Assembly (NCBI RefSeq): GCF_004000885.1
Contig: NZ_BIMC01000001.1
Location: 186,001 to 250,000, forward strand
Reading direction: 5' to 3'
Length of the DNA stretch: 64,000 bases
Source: Paenibacillus glucanolyticus NBRC 15330
Lineage (GTDB): Bacteria > Bacillota > Bacilli > Paenibacillales > Paenibacillaceae
The notes under the pieces are model-generated. The model was not told the origin of the DNA. It did not search any database and saw only the letters and a list, made by a program, of their open reading frames with translations. Position numbers and translations under genes: made by a program. Shown piece by piece: positions 10,201-17,307 of this stretch (positions are counted from its first letter, which is position 1; the number at the start of each line of letters is the position of its first letter).

Positions 10201-10369
10201 TACACTCGAGAATAATGGACTTCCCTTCGAATCCGAACGGCTTGGATTCGGTTTGACTATGATGCGCCAAACTACCCGGCGAAGGGGCGGTACCTTCCAG
10301 GTCAGCACGAAGGATGGAGCAGGCTGTATGCTAGTACTCACCATGCCCCGATCCACGCTTAAGGAGTGA
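7277..10369 (+). CDS. Two-kinase hybrid sensor (7TMR-DISM, HisKA, REC, HisKA_3)
   Basis: About 1030 residues. Order of parts: an extracellular jelly-roll region of the 7TMR-DISM type (about 20-170), seven membrane helices (about 190-390), and HisKA with SHELRTPLHGIIGL. An HATPase_c domain follows, with DTGIGIAEAD and GGTGIGLSI. Then come a receiver domain (VLIVDDDPINVQVL, phospho-Asp in PDIALLDVMMP) and a second, NarL-type kinase with HisKA_3 motif RNRIAGDIHDHVGH plus its own ATPase domain. Output presumably passes to the NarL-type regulator that starts six bases downstream. The intact frame starts at GTG 7277 without a signal peptide. An ATG at 7224, overlapping the previous stop, would give a good signal sequence (MKWRRHAAALIFF) if the run of eight T at about 7255-7262 had nine, so the true start is probably 7224 across a homopolymer frameshift. 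Confidence 0.85.
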   Translation: MDCHSKVAAAESSTSVKDGELQLAEWNFATDGSLELNGKWAFYWNQLLEPADLKQGTIPSVSAYVNVPDYWTNYTLNGMKLPADGYATFRLRINGLDSEQSIALKLRNTYSSYNLWVNDTLAASAGKPGSTPDSTVPKYGASLVVPVQPDLDGRLTLLIQVANFTYPKGGINNAFELGDAKQLQLEKSKELVRDSLVIGSLLVIAVYHIILYMLRRNDVTPLYFGLFCICIAVRTMLVGSRFVLEVFPAFSWEWFAKASYLTIYVGEFFLISYIYHLFPQFLSRKVWRLTQLFTMGLTVLVLTTRIRVYDYSLIPFQIYSIGLVLYAVYASIRLARQRQEGAVLLILGFSLIFLTAVNDTLNRNGVLATPALLQFGVLGFVFLQALLLSMKFSRAFSQVERLSERLLTLDKLKDEFLAKTSHELRTPLHGIIGLADALIDGSSGKLPSPVVDLLRLMKVSGQRLAHLVNDILDFSKLKHQEIGLVIVTVNLRLSVELTLQVLNPLAQKKGLLLSHQLPDDIYVMADENRLQQILHNLIGNAIAYTENGTVTVTARRMYGQVSVQISDTGIGIAEADQVRIFESFEQVDPLHRSQQGGTGIGLSITKKLIELHDGSIGVTSRLGEGSTFSFTLPLAGEGKPKESPLPVTDYIQTESFPHWEIVQTEREPANSNMQLPSVLIVDDDPINVQVLLQFLGGKYSHRSTCSGQEALEWIENGYKPDIALLDVMMPYVSGLQLGEEIRKHYNSGELPILFLSAKSQMTDLVAGFEHGGNDYLAKPVAKQELLARLELHLQLARWNATLEREVEARTIELEHSLEERARAMSKVSVLAERNRIAGDIHDHVGHILTASVVQLEAGLKMSAHNAPESTEKLKHASDLLRRGLHEMRKSVHMLAEEEAASATFRNSLLQIINDSQQYAEVTVEHKIEVSDGSLEPEAEKLIRHALQEGITNGIRHGQCTIFRFELIETEESIRFTLENNGLPFESERLGFGLTMMRQTTRRRGGTFQVSTKDGAGCMLVLTMPRSTLKE

Positions 10370-10375
10370 TCAGAT

Positions 10376-11026
10376 ATGTCAAGCATAACCATACTTATTG
10401 TAGAGGATCAAACCATTGTTCGTGAGGGCCTGGAGACGATTATCAATCTGGAGCCCGACATGGATGTTGTTGCCACCACGGACAATGGACAGACCGCCTG
10501 CGAGCTGGTGGAGCAGCTGCGCCCTCAGCTTGTGTTAATGGACATCGAAATGCCGGTTATGAACGGAATTGCGGCGACACGCCAGATTAAGCAGTCACAT
10601 CCGGAAACCATCGTGCTGATCCTCACGACGTTCACAGAAGAGGATTTCATTATAGAGTGTCTTGCCAATGGAGCATCGGGATATTTACTTAAGGACTTCT
10701 CTTCCAACAAAATTATTACTTCGATCCAAGAGGCGGTCCGCGGCGAGATGATGCTCCCCTCGAAGGTGGCGGCAAAATTGGCAGCCCGGTTAAGAACAAC
10801 CGGAGCTCCTCAGTTTCCGGCACAACATTATAATCTGACACCACGAGAGTTACAGATTGCAAAGCTGATGACGGAATATAAGAATAATCGGGAAATCGCC
10901 GATATGTTATATATCACGGAAGGAACGGTTCGGAACTACATTAGCGTCATCTATGAGAAAATCGGCATGAATGATCGGACCAAGGCCATTCCACTGCTTA
11001 AACATGCTCTTAGAGATTTTGATTGA
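10376..11026 (+). CDS. NarL/LuxR-family response regulator
   Basis: 216 residues. The N-terminal receiver domain has the acidic pair ED near residue 11, the phospho-acceptor Asp in LVLMDIEMPVMNG near residue 55, and the conserved Lys in GYLLKDFS. The C-terminal LuxR-type helix-turn-helix has LTPRELQIAKLM and NREIADMLYITEGTVRNYIS. It lies six bases after the hybrid kinase, whose second, HisKA_3-type module is the class that normally phosphorylates such regulators. It would act as a DNA-binding transcription factor. A strong hairpin terminator follows at 11046. Confidence 0.93.
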   Translation: MSSITILIVEDQTIVREGLETIINLEPDMDVVATTDNGQTACELVEQLRPQLVLMDIEMPVMNGIAATRQIKQSHPETIVLILTTFTEEDFIIECLANGASGYLLKDFSSNKIITSIQEAVRGEMMLPSKVAAKLAARLRTTGAPQFPAQHYNLTPRELQIAKLMTEYKNNREIADMLYITEGTVRNYISVIYEKIGMNDRTKAIPLLKHALRDFD

Positions 11027-11045
11027 CATTTTTTTGATCTTCAAG

Positions 11046-11077
11046 AACACCGCTTTCTATGGAAAGTGGTGTTTTTT
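11046..11077 (+). terminator. Terminator of the kinase/regulator operon
   Basis: Stem AACACCGCTTTC / GAAAGTGGTGTT (12 bp with one G-U pair), 4-nt loop, followed by a T-run. Confidence 0.85.
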
Positions 11078-11132
11078 TGTCATGCGTATCTACGAGTATA
11101 GGGTTTGATCATCGTTTGGAACAGTTACTCCT

Positions 11133-11193
11133 GTCATATAAAAGTCATATAAGGATCATACAAATGTCATGCCTTTTGTCATGTAATGGTCAT
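11133..11193 (+). promoter_or_regulatory. Phased GTCAT direct-repeat array
   Basis: Six half-sites (G/A)TCAT begin at 11133, 11144, 11155, 11166, 11178 and 11189, spaced 11, 11, 11, 12 and 11 bases: one per helical turn. The pattern and core (TGTCAT) resemble PhoB/OmpR-family binding sites. A possible -10 (TATAGT, 11216) follows about 23 bases after the last repeat. No OmpR-type regulator lies next to it; the adjacent regulator is NarL-type. Confidence 0.55.
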
Positions 11194-11250
11194 ACCAATT
11201 GGCCCCCTCATTACTTATAGTAGTTATGCGAGGGAAATACGTTGAAACTG

Positions 11251-11290
11251 AACAAGATGGCGTTTGTAACGCCATCTTGTTCTTTGTTTC
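11251..11290 (+). terminator. Strong intrinsic terminator after a very short transcript
   Basis: Perfect 14-bp stem AACAAGATGGCGTT / AACGCCATCTTGTT with a 3-nt loop and a T-rich tail. Between the GTCAT array and this hairpin there is room only for an RNA of about 60 bases, with no convincing reading frame. It may end a small RNA or a leader. Confidence 0.75.
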
Positions 11291-11360
11291 TATCAGAATT
11301 CATTGCATTTGAGCTCAGTGAGGTTTTACTTTCGGGGCAAACTGATATAATATATAACGT

Positions 11361-11375
11361 GGATAATGATTATCC
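11361..11375. promoter_or_regulatory. Fur-like box upstream of the Rrf2 gene
   Basis: Perfect 7-1-7 palindrome GGATAATGATTATCC, matching the Bacillus Fur/PerR/Zur-type box TGATAATNATTATCA at all but the two outermost bases. A candidate -10 (TATAAT, 11346-11351) lies 10 bases upstream, so a bound repressor would block transcription of the Rrf2 and monooxygenase genes. Confidence 0.55.
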
Positions 11376-11442
11376 GTTTTAAGCATGAATTGAGAAACTG
11401 CAATTTGAGTCATGCTACTTACCTAAAATCGAGGTGCTGTTC

Positions 11443-11925
11443 ATGCATATGAAAACAGGGGTGGAACAGTCGATGTATGCTCTGGTCCTGCTCAACATGC
11501 TGCCCGACAAAGCAGTGCTGCCTGGAGAAGCGATTAGCCAACAGCTTGGAGCATCGGCAACCTATTTTCAAAAACTGTTAAGAAAGCTGGTCACAGCCGA
11601 CATTATTACGTCTGTGCCTGGCATTAAAGGTGGCTTCAGGTTAAAGAAGAAGCCTGAAGATATTCGTGTATACGATGTTTACCTCGCGGTGGAAGGACAG
11701 CAGTCGCTGTATTCATCCCACGGAATTCTGGTGGACATGCTGGATTTGGAAAAGGAAGAAAGCTGCTGCCTGTTAACGAATTTGATGGAAGAAGCTGAAT
11801 CCTCCTGGAAAGCTGTATTGAAGCGGGAGACCATTGCTTCGCTGTCGGAGGAGATGTGTGGTGAACGCTTTAAGGACAAAGTGGCAGCTTTGGAGGAATG
11901 GATTAACAACAAAATGGTCGTCTAA
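11443..11925 (+). CDS. Rrf2-family transcriptional regulator
   Basis: About 160 residues with the Rrf2 winged-helix region: AMYALVLLNMLP-like first helix, then ISQQLGASATYFQKLLRKLV and PGIKGGFRLKK as recognition helix and wing. Only a Cys pair (SCCLL, near residue 110) and one later Cys (EMCGERF) are present, rather than the canonical three-Cys Fe-S motif. Iron-sulfur sensing is therefore possible but not shown; it may belong to the YwnA/CymR-like group. ATG 11443 is chosen because GAGGTG lies just before it; GTG 11434 is in frame but inside that site. It precedes the luciferase-like gene by 23 bases and is probably co-transcribed with it under the Fur-like box. Confidence 0.82.
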   Translation: MHMKTGVEQSMYALVLLNMLPDKAVLPGEAISQQLGASATYFQKLLRKLVTADIITSVPGIKGGFRLKKKPEDIRVYDVYLAVEGQQSLYSSHGILVDMLDLEKEESCCLLTNLMEEAESSWKAVLKRETIASLSEEMCGERFKDKVAALEEWINNKMVV

Positions 11926-11948
11926 CCGAAGAAGGGGATGGAATTTGC

Positions 11949-12947
11949 ATGAGATTAAGCGTATTGGATCAGGCCCCCGTGACAAGTGGCAATACAGCGG
12001 AGGGTGCCTTGAATAAAGCAGAAGAACTGGCTGTCTTGGCCGATGAACTGGGATACAGCCGAATGTGGATGGCAGAGCACCATGGCGGTAATACCTTTGC
12101 CAGTTCAGCACCGGAAGTAACGGCAGCCCGGCTGGCCGCCAGAACGAATCGTATTCGAATCGGCACCGGCGGCGTGATGATGATGCATTATTCTCCGCTC
12201 AAGCTGGCGGAAGTGTTTAAAACGCTAAGTGCTTTTTCCCCGGGCAGAATTGATTTCGGCGTCGGACGGGCTCCCGGCGGCGATACAAGTGCCATGTATG
12301 CACTGTCTGAAGGGCGCCAGTTAATGCTGCACAACATGTATGACAAACTCGGTATTACGATGCAGCTGCTTCAAGACCAGATTCCGGAAGATGAGCTGTA
12401 TGCGAAGAATCTCGCGGCTCCAACAGATGTAGCACTCCCGGAGGTGTGGCTGCTCGGCTCCAGCGGCAATAGTGCACTCAAAGCTGCGCAGATGGGAGTG
12501 GGGTATTCCTTCGCGCAATTCTTCAACGGTGCGATGAGTAATGAGATATTGGACCATTACCGGGATCACTACCAGCCTTCTGTTTTCATGGACAAGCCGG
12601 AGATTAATGTATCCTATATGGTGACTACAGCTGAAACGAAGGAAGAAGCCGAGTATGAGGCGCTACCGCAGGATATCTTTCGCCTGATGATGAGTAAAGG
12701 CAGAATTACTCAAGTGCTGACACCCGAGCAGGCTCAAGAGGTATCCTTAACGGAAATCGACCGGATGGCCATCGCAGAAGGGCGCAAGATCCATCTGGTT
12801 GGGGCGGTTAAAGACATCGCCGTACGCCTGCAGGAAGAACAAGCCCAGTACGGATTCCAGGAAGCGATGATATGCAGCATTCCCCATTCGCAGGAGAAAC
12901 GGCTTGAGGTATATCGGCTGCTGGCTCGCGAACTGCTGGGCTCGTGA
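11949..12947 (+). CDS. Luciferase-like flavin-dependent monooxygenase
   Basis: 332 residues of the bacterial-luciferase-like (LLM) TIM-barrel family, in the subgroup starting with MRLSVLDQAPV. Signatures seen: MAEHHGGNTFASSAPEV, RIRIGTGGVMMMHYSPLKLA and GRIDFGVGRAPGGD (FMN or F420 phosphate site). Relatives of the YceB type use FMNH2 and oxygen on unknown small organic or sulfur compounds. The gene follows the Rrf2 regulator after 23 bases with GAAGGGGATGG as ribosome binding site, which suggests Rrf2 controls it. A strong terminator closes the unit. Confidence 0.9.
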   Translation: MRLSVLDQAPVTSGNTAEGALNKAEELAVLADELGYSRMWMAEHHGGNTFASSAPEVTAARLAARTNRIRIGTGGVMMMHYSPLKLAEVFKTLSAFSPGRIDFGVGRAPGGDTSAMYALSEGRQLMLHNMYDKLGITMQLLQDQIPEDELYAKNLAAPTDVALPEVWLLGSSGNSALKAAQMGVGYSFAQFFNGAMSNEILDHYRDHYQPSVFMDKPEINVSYMVTTAETKEEAEYEALPQDIFRLMMSKGRITQVLTPEQAQEVSLTEIDRMAIAEGRKIHLVGAVKDIAVRLQEEQAQYGFQEAMICSIPHSQEKRLEVYRLLARELLGS

Positions 12948-12963
12948 TAGATTCCATCAAATC

Positions 12964-13003
12964 AAACGCCAAGTCCTCGACTGAAGAGACTTGGCGTTTT
13001 TTT
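12964..13003 (+). terminator. Terminator after the LLM monooxygenase
   Basis: Perfect 12-bp stem AAACGCCAAGTC / GACTTGGCGTTT followed by TTTT. Confidence 0.87.
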
Positions 13004-13123
13004 CATGCATTTGTGTTGTAGGAACAGGTTGGAAGCAGATGCAGGAGAGCAACTTTGTTTGCGTGTGGAGCGTTAAAGATAAGGAACGCATTCGCTTAAA
13101 TTATGAAGAAGTTAGGAGAAGCC

Positions 13124-13861
13124 ATGCCTTTTACATTTGCTCATCCTGTCATTACCATGCCCTGGTGGAGGAAAAAATCACTGCCAGTGTCTGCTCTCGT
13201 AATCGGCTGCATGGCACCGGATTTCGAGTATTTTATCCGGTTTCGAGCGGCTTCGGTATGGAGCCACGAGGGCTTAGGCGTTATTTTGTTCAATCTGCCC
13301 ATGATCGTGCTGCTTTACCTGTTGTTTGAATGTGTCATAAGACCGGTTCTACACGTGTATTTACCTTCATGGTTCCCATATCGCTGGAGTAGGGAAGGGA
13401 AGCTGCCCATATCATTAAAAGGCTGGCTCCTCGTTCTCGTCATGGGAATGACAGGTGTTGCCACACATTTGCTGTGGGATCAGTTTACGCACAAGGGAGC
13501 ATGGCTCGTCAATCATATTCCCTTGCTTACACAAACATTTCAAATGGGATCTATACATATCCCGGTGTATAAGCTGTGCCAGCATGGCAGCACCCTCCTC
13601 GGTTTGGGTCTGATCGTATGGTGGATTCATCGCCATTTGTACGTGATGCCTGAGAAAAGGAAATATCAGCATCCGATTTTACCATTTTGGTGTGTGGGGG
13701 CAGCAATCTTTATCGTCATAATGGTTATGGCGATGATTACGGTGGTGGATGGAGATGGCTTGGCATTTATATTGCAGTTAGTCGTACCGGCGATCAGCAG
13801 TTTCTTGCTGGCCTTGCTTATGACATGTCTTGTTTTTTGGAGTAGAGCTAGACAGAATTAA
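13124..13861 (+). CDS. DUF4184-family integral membrane protein
   Basis: About 245 residues. The start MPFTFAHPVITMPWW is diagnostic of DUF4184 proteins. It carries further conserved polar residues within membrane segments: CMAPDFEYF, THLLWDQFTHKGA and CQHGST. About six hydrophobic segments are visible. The pattern of His and Asp residues resembles the metal-dependent membrane hydrolase YdjM, but function is unknown. The frame is open from 13103, but ATG 13124 is preferred: TTAGGAGA lies eight bases upstream, and homologues begin there. It appears monocistronic. Confidence 0.82.
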   Translation: MPFTFAHPVITMPWWRKKSLPVSALVIGCMAPDFEYFIRFRAASVWSHEGLGVILFNLPMIVLLYLLFECVIRPVLHVYLPSWFPYRWSREGKLPISLKGWLLVLVMGMTGVATHLLWDQFTHKGAWLVNHIPLLTQTFQMGSIHIPVYKLCQHGSTLLGLGLIVWWIHRHLYVMPEKRKYQHPILPFWCVGAAIFIVIMVMAMITVVDGDGLAFILQLVVPAISSFLLALLMTCLVFWSRARQN

Positions 13862-14095
13862 TAGAATTAGCAAATAACTGCAGGGAGCCCTTTCTGTCCA
13901 TAACGCCTCAGGACGGTGAAGGGAAATGGAGCCGCTACAGTCTGTACTTGGCTGGCGATGGGTGTAATCAGATCAAAATACCGGAGCTGTGCATGGACTC
14001 ATGTCACGAAAACTATAAAAGCGTAGTTTGCCTAACAACATTTTCATATTGGAATCATAATTTATGGTAAGGCAGGGAAGTGGGAGGTATGTAGT

Positions 14096-14272
14096 ATGGG
14101 CCAAGGAACGCAGGGCAAAAATCAAAAAAACCAGCAAGCAACTTCGAATACGGCTACACTTAAACAATTAGCATTTATTGCGGCACTTCTAGTGCTAATC
14201 GCCGCAGGCATAGGCCTTTATATAGCATATGATGACTTGACCTCGGAAGAAAACGTGGAAATTATCATATAA
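14096..14272 (+). CDS. Small single-pass membrane protein (58 aa)
   Basis: A short frame with a good ribosome binding site (GGGAGG about 9 bases before ATG 14096). It encodes a polar, Gln/Asn-rich N-terminus (MGQGTQGKNQKNQQATSNTA), one membrane segment (about residues 25-43, AFIAALLVLIAAGIGLYI) and a short acidic tail. The layout is typical of small Bacillota membrane proteins, some of them sporulation-associated. I do not recognise a family. It lies alone between the DUF4184 gene and the convergent germination operon. Confidence 0.55.
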   Translation: MGQGTQGKNQKNQQATSNTATLKQLAFIAALLVLIAAGIGLYIAYDDLTSEENVEIII

Positions 14273-14514
14273 CAGCGAAATCAGGAATTATCTGAAACTA
14301 TCAAAAACTTGCGATACACATATATGATCTGATCTGTGACCCTTATCTCTAACTCCTCACGAGCCATAAATGGATCCTCACAAATAGCTGGAAATGGTGA
14401 TGAAGATGGAGCAAGGCCGCGCATATTGGAACAGCATACGGCCAGTCGTCTTGCATACAAGCATGGCTGTATTTAGCAATATTCAGAAAGGGACCTTTCC
14501 TCATTGTTTCATGC

Positions 14515-14565
14515 AAAAAGCCAGCCTGTTCTGCGTCGATGCTGAATATGGCTGGCTTTTTTTGT
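14515..14565. terminator. Bidirectional terminator
   Basis: Stem AAAAAGCCAGCC / GGCTGGCTTTTT with a 23-nt loop. It has A/T-runs on both sides, so it can end transcripts from the plus strand and from the minus-strand germination operon that stops at 14589. Confidence 0.8.
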
Positions 14566-14588
14566 TTTGCTGTAAAACTCAGGCGACC

Positions 14589-15749
14589 CTAATCCCGACG
14601 CGGCAGCAGTTTCATGCCGACATGGTCCAAATGAATATCAACTTGAACGACAGCCAATGAGTCCTCATCTATAATGAGAGGCGAGGTTTGTTTCAGTTTT
14701 TTCCACAGAGCCGGTTCTCGTTTAAACAGAATGTGCTCAAGGCTATAAATGTCAGTTTTCGCTTTCAGCCCATTTCTGAAGGTATCGATGATCTCTTGTC
14801 TTACAATCTTTGCGGCTTCCCGTTCATAGTCGCTCTTGGTGAAATCGACAAGCGCTTCAACGACGTTTCCGTTTAATTTAACATGGAGTTCGTATTTAGG
14901 CTCCCCGTTTACGATCTTTAACTCCTTGCGAATCTTGGGCGATTGAAGAACCACGACTCCAGCATAGTCTTCATCTTTCATGATCAGAACGGGTGAACGT
15001 TTCGTGTTTGCCTGTACCCAGCGTAATCCGTTAAGCTTATCGTTGGTCAAGATCGCACTCATGGTGTCCTTGACGATGGTAAATACACCGTCAACACGTA
15101 ATTTGGGATTAGGTTTTCTGTCCTTCGCCCAGGTTTTCTGGTCCACGGTGAGGTTTGGAAGCAAGGCCGTGTAGGCAGGCTCGGTCATAAGAGCCAAAAA
15201 ATCGAAGTACCGAAGGGGAACGATAAACGATTTCTGTTTATACTCCTCCAGTGGTTCATGGGACAAGGTGCTTAAGGGGGAGAGATTGAAAAACGCCGGC
15301 GCCGCCAGGAGATCTTCAATGGATTCCCTTGTTCCGAACACCCAGGGCGTCAGGCGGACTTCCTGATACCGGGCGATGGTATCGAGTTGAGAAATGATCT
15401 GGGTTTTCAGTACTTTTTCACTGATAATGATACTGGAAATGTGGCTCCAGATGGTCCGCTGCTGAGCGGTATCGTACAGTTGATTTATGGCCATATCCAA
15501 GGTTTTGCCTCGGGAGGTGGAGGTCCAAACTTGTGCCGGTTTCCCGGAGTTTCCGGTCTCTGTTTTGGCAACGGACGTGAAATCCGCCATCTGGGTATAC
15601 ACAACGAAATGCCCATCCTCATAATCGATGCCAATGGCCGTAATATAATTCAAGTCCTGAATTTCTTTGATGTCCCAGCAACCGGAGAGGACGTTTAACG
15701 TTAGGAGGACCAACATGATTTTTACTAAGAACCGGAGGCAGATTGTCAT
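14589..15749 (-). CDS. Ger(x)C-family spore germination lipoprotein
   Basis: About 386 residues, the C subunit of a germinant receptor. A signal peptide with lipobox LNVLSGC is followed by WDIKEIQDLNYITAIGIDYE, the standard start of the mature GerBC/GerKC chain. The rest is the three-domain Ger(x)C fold anchored on the outer face of the spore inner membrane. The frame is open to 15782; ATG 15749 is preferred because it directly follows the stop of the A-subunit gene (TGAGATG), giving a normal signal peptide. It is the last gene of the B-A-C operon. Confidence 0.93.
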   Translation of the reverse strand: MTICLRFLVKIMLVLLTLNVLSGCWDIKEIQDLNYITAIGIDYEDGHFVVYTQMADFTSVAKTETGNSGKPAQVWTSTSRGKTLDMAINQLYDTAQQRTIWSHISSIIISEKVLKTQIISQLDTIARYQEVRLTPWVFGTRESIEDLLAAPAFFNLSPLSTLSHEPLEEYKQKSFIVPLRYFDFLALMTEPAYTALLPNLTVDQKTWAKDRKPNPKLRVDGVFTIVKDTMSAILTNDKLNGLRWVQANTKRSPVLIMKDEDYAGVVVLQSPKIRKELKIVNGEPKYELHVKLNGNVVEALVDFTKSDYEREAAKIVRQEIIDTFRNGLKAKTDIYSLEHILFKREPALWKKLKQTSPLIIDEDSLAVVQVDIHLDHVGMKLLPRRD

Positions 15750-15750
15750 C

Positions 15751-17307
15751 TCATGATCCATCCCCTTCTTTGGAGGTACCATCTATCGGATTAAGCATTT
15801 CCGGTCTCCTCCTGCTAAAAAACCAAGGCTTCTTAAGAACGGCGCTTACCACATCCTTCGGCGTTAACGGCGACAAGGGGGCAAGATACGGAAGGCCAAA
15901 GGATTCCAATACGGATAGATAAGCGATGATGCTCATCATCCCCATGAAAAAACCGAGCATCCCGAGAAAAGAGGACCATGCAAGCACGTACAGTCGAATG
16001 ACGCTAACGGTTCCACTCAGCGTCTGATTGACCAAGGTAAACGTAGCGACGGCAGTCGTGGCTGAAACGACAAGCATCGTAGGCGATGTAAGACCCGCCC
16101 GTATTGCAGCGTCACCGATAATCAACCCTCCAAGAACGGCAATTGTCTGTCCGACCGCCTTGGGGAGGCGGATTCCCGCTTCCCGGAACAGCTCGAACAT
16201 GCCCAGCATAATCAAAATTTCCATAGGGCCAGAGAAGGGGAGGCCAAATCTGGAATTGGTTACCGTAGCAAGCAGCGGGAAAGGGAGCTGGTCCATGTTA
16301 AAACTGGTCAATGCGATCCAAAAACCAGGCAGGAATATGGCGATGAGCAGACCGAATAACCGAAGCAACCGTTCGAATGTGACAAAATAAAACGGGAAAT
16401 ACGAATCTTCGGGGGATTTTAACAGCTCAATGAGATTACACGGACCGATGATGGCCATCGGCGACCCGTCAACCAAAAAAACAAATCGCCCGCGAAGCAA
16501 GCATTCAACCACGAAATCGGGTCTTCCGATATAATCAACGAGCGGAAACAGGGACAGTGATGACTTACAGATGCCTTCCTCCAACTGACCGCTGGTGACC
16601 AGAGCATCGACTTTAAGTTCATCCAGGCGTTTCTTGGCTTCCTGGATAAACTCCGGACGCACAATATCGGAAATATAAAGGAGCGATACTTTGGTTTGAC
16701 TGCGGACTCCGACGACTGACTGCTCATGATGCAGCGAGGCGGTGCGCAGCCTTTTGCGGATGAGTGCCACATTGGTGCTAATATCTTCGGTAAACCCGTC
16801 TCGAGCACCCTTGATGGCGACCTCAGTGTTGGACTCCTCCGGCTGTCTCTTCGGCATCTTGGCAATGTCGATGGAGTAAAAACATTGATGGGTTGAAAAG
16901 AACAGAATCAGACGTCCCGCAAACAATTGCTTCATCACTTCGACATGCTGCTCCACCCGGTTCCATTCCATCGACGTATCCAGCATGTTGGAAAGCTCAT
17001 CCCATTCCGATGAGTCCCCCAGCTTATGCTCCAGATTCGGGAGAACATACTGCGTAAGTACCATCGAATTGATCATTCCTTCGCAATAGAGGAGGAGAAC
17101 AGGAACCGCCCCTTTGTCCTTACCGGGGTATGAGGTGATGATGACATCGGCGGAAGAGGAAAACATGGCACGCAAAGATTCTTCATTCAATGATTCCAGA
17201 TCAGCTTTTTCCTCATCTGCTGTCGCATCTGGGGCTGATTTCACTTCATCTCCGCTTGCTTTAGACTGACGCTGGAGCATTCGATTTCGGATTTTATGGT
17301 GCTTCAT
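15751..17307 (-). CDS. GerA-family spore germination protein (A subunit)
   Basis: 518 residues. A hydrophilic N-terminal half carries the conserved QVVIKGARDGFTE-like segment (here EVAIKGARDGFTEDISTNVA). The C-terminal half holds about five membrane helices and the family motif LPFSGPMEILIMLGMFELFR, followed by GGLIIGDAAIRAG. A subunits form the pentameric channel-like core of GerA-type receptors, which open on nutrient binding and start spore germination. The start overlaps the B-subunit gene by 14 bases, so the two are translationally coupled. Germinant specificity cannot be inferred from sequence. Confidence 0.94.
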   Translation of the reverse strand: MKHHKIRNRMLQRQSKASGDEVKSAPDATADEEKADLESLNEESLRAMFSSSADVIITSYPGKDKGAVPVLLLYCEGMINSMVLTQYVLPNLEHKLGDSSEWDELSNMLDTSMEWNRVEQHVEVMKQLFAGRLILFFSTHQCFYSIDIAKMPKRQPEESNTEVAIKGARDGFTEDISTNVALIRKRLRTASLHHEQSVVGVRSQTKVSLLYISDIVRPEFIQEAKKRLDELKVDALVTSGQLEEGICKSSLSLFPLVDYIGRPDFVVECLLRGRFVFLVDGSPMAIIGPCNLIELLKSPEDSYFPFYFVTFERLLRLFGLLIAIFLPGFWIALTSFNMDQLPFPLLATVTNSRFGLPFSGPMEILIMLGMFELFREAGIRLPKAVGQTIAVLGGLIIGDAAIRAGLTSPTMLVVSATTAVATFTLVNQTLSGTVSVIRLYVLAWSSFLGMLGFFMGMMSIIAYLSVLESFGLPYLAPLSPLTPKDVVSAVLKKPWFFSRRRPEMLNPIDGTSKEGDGS

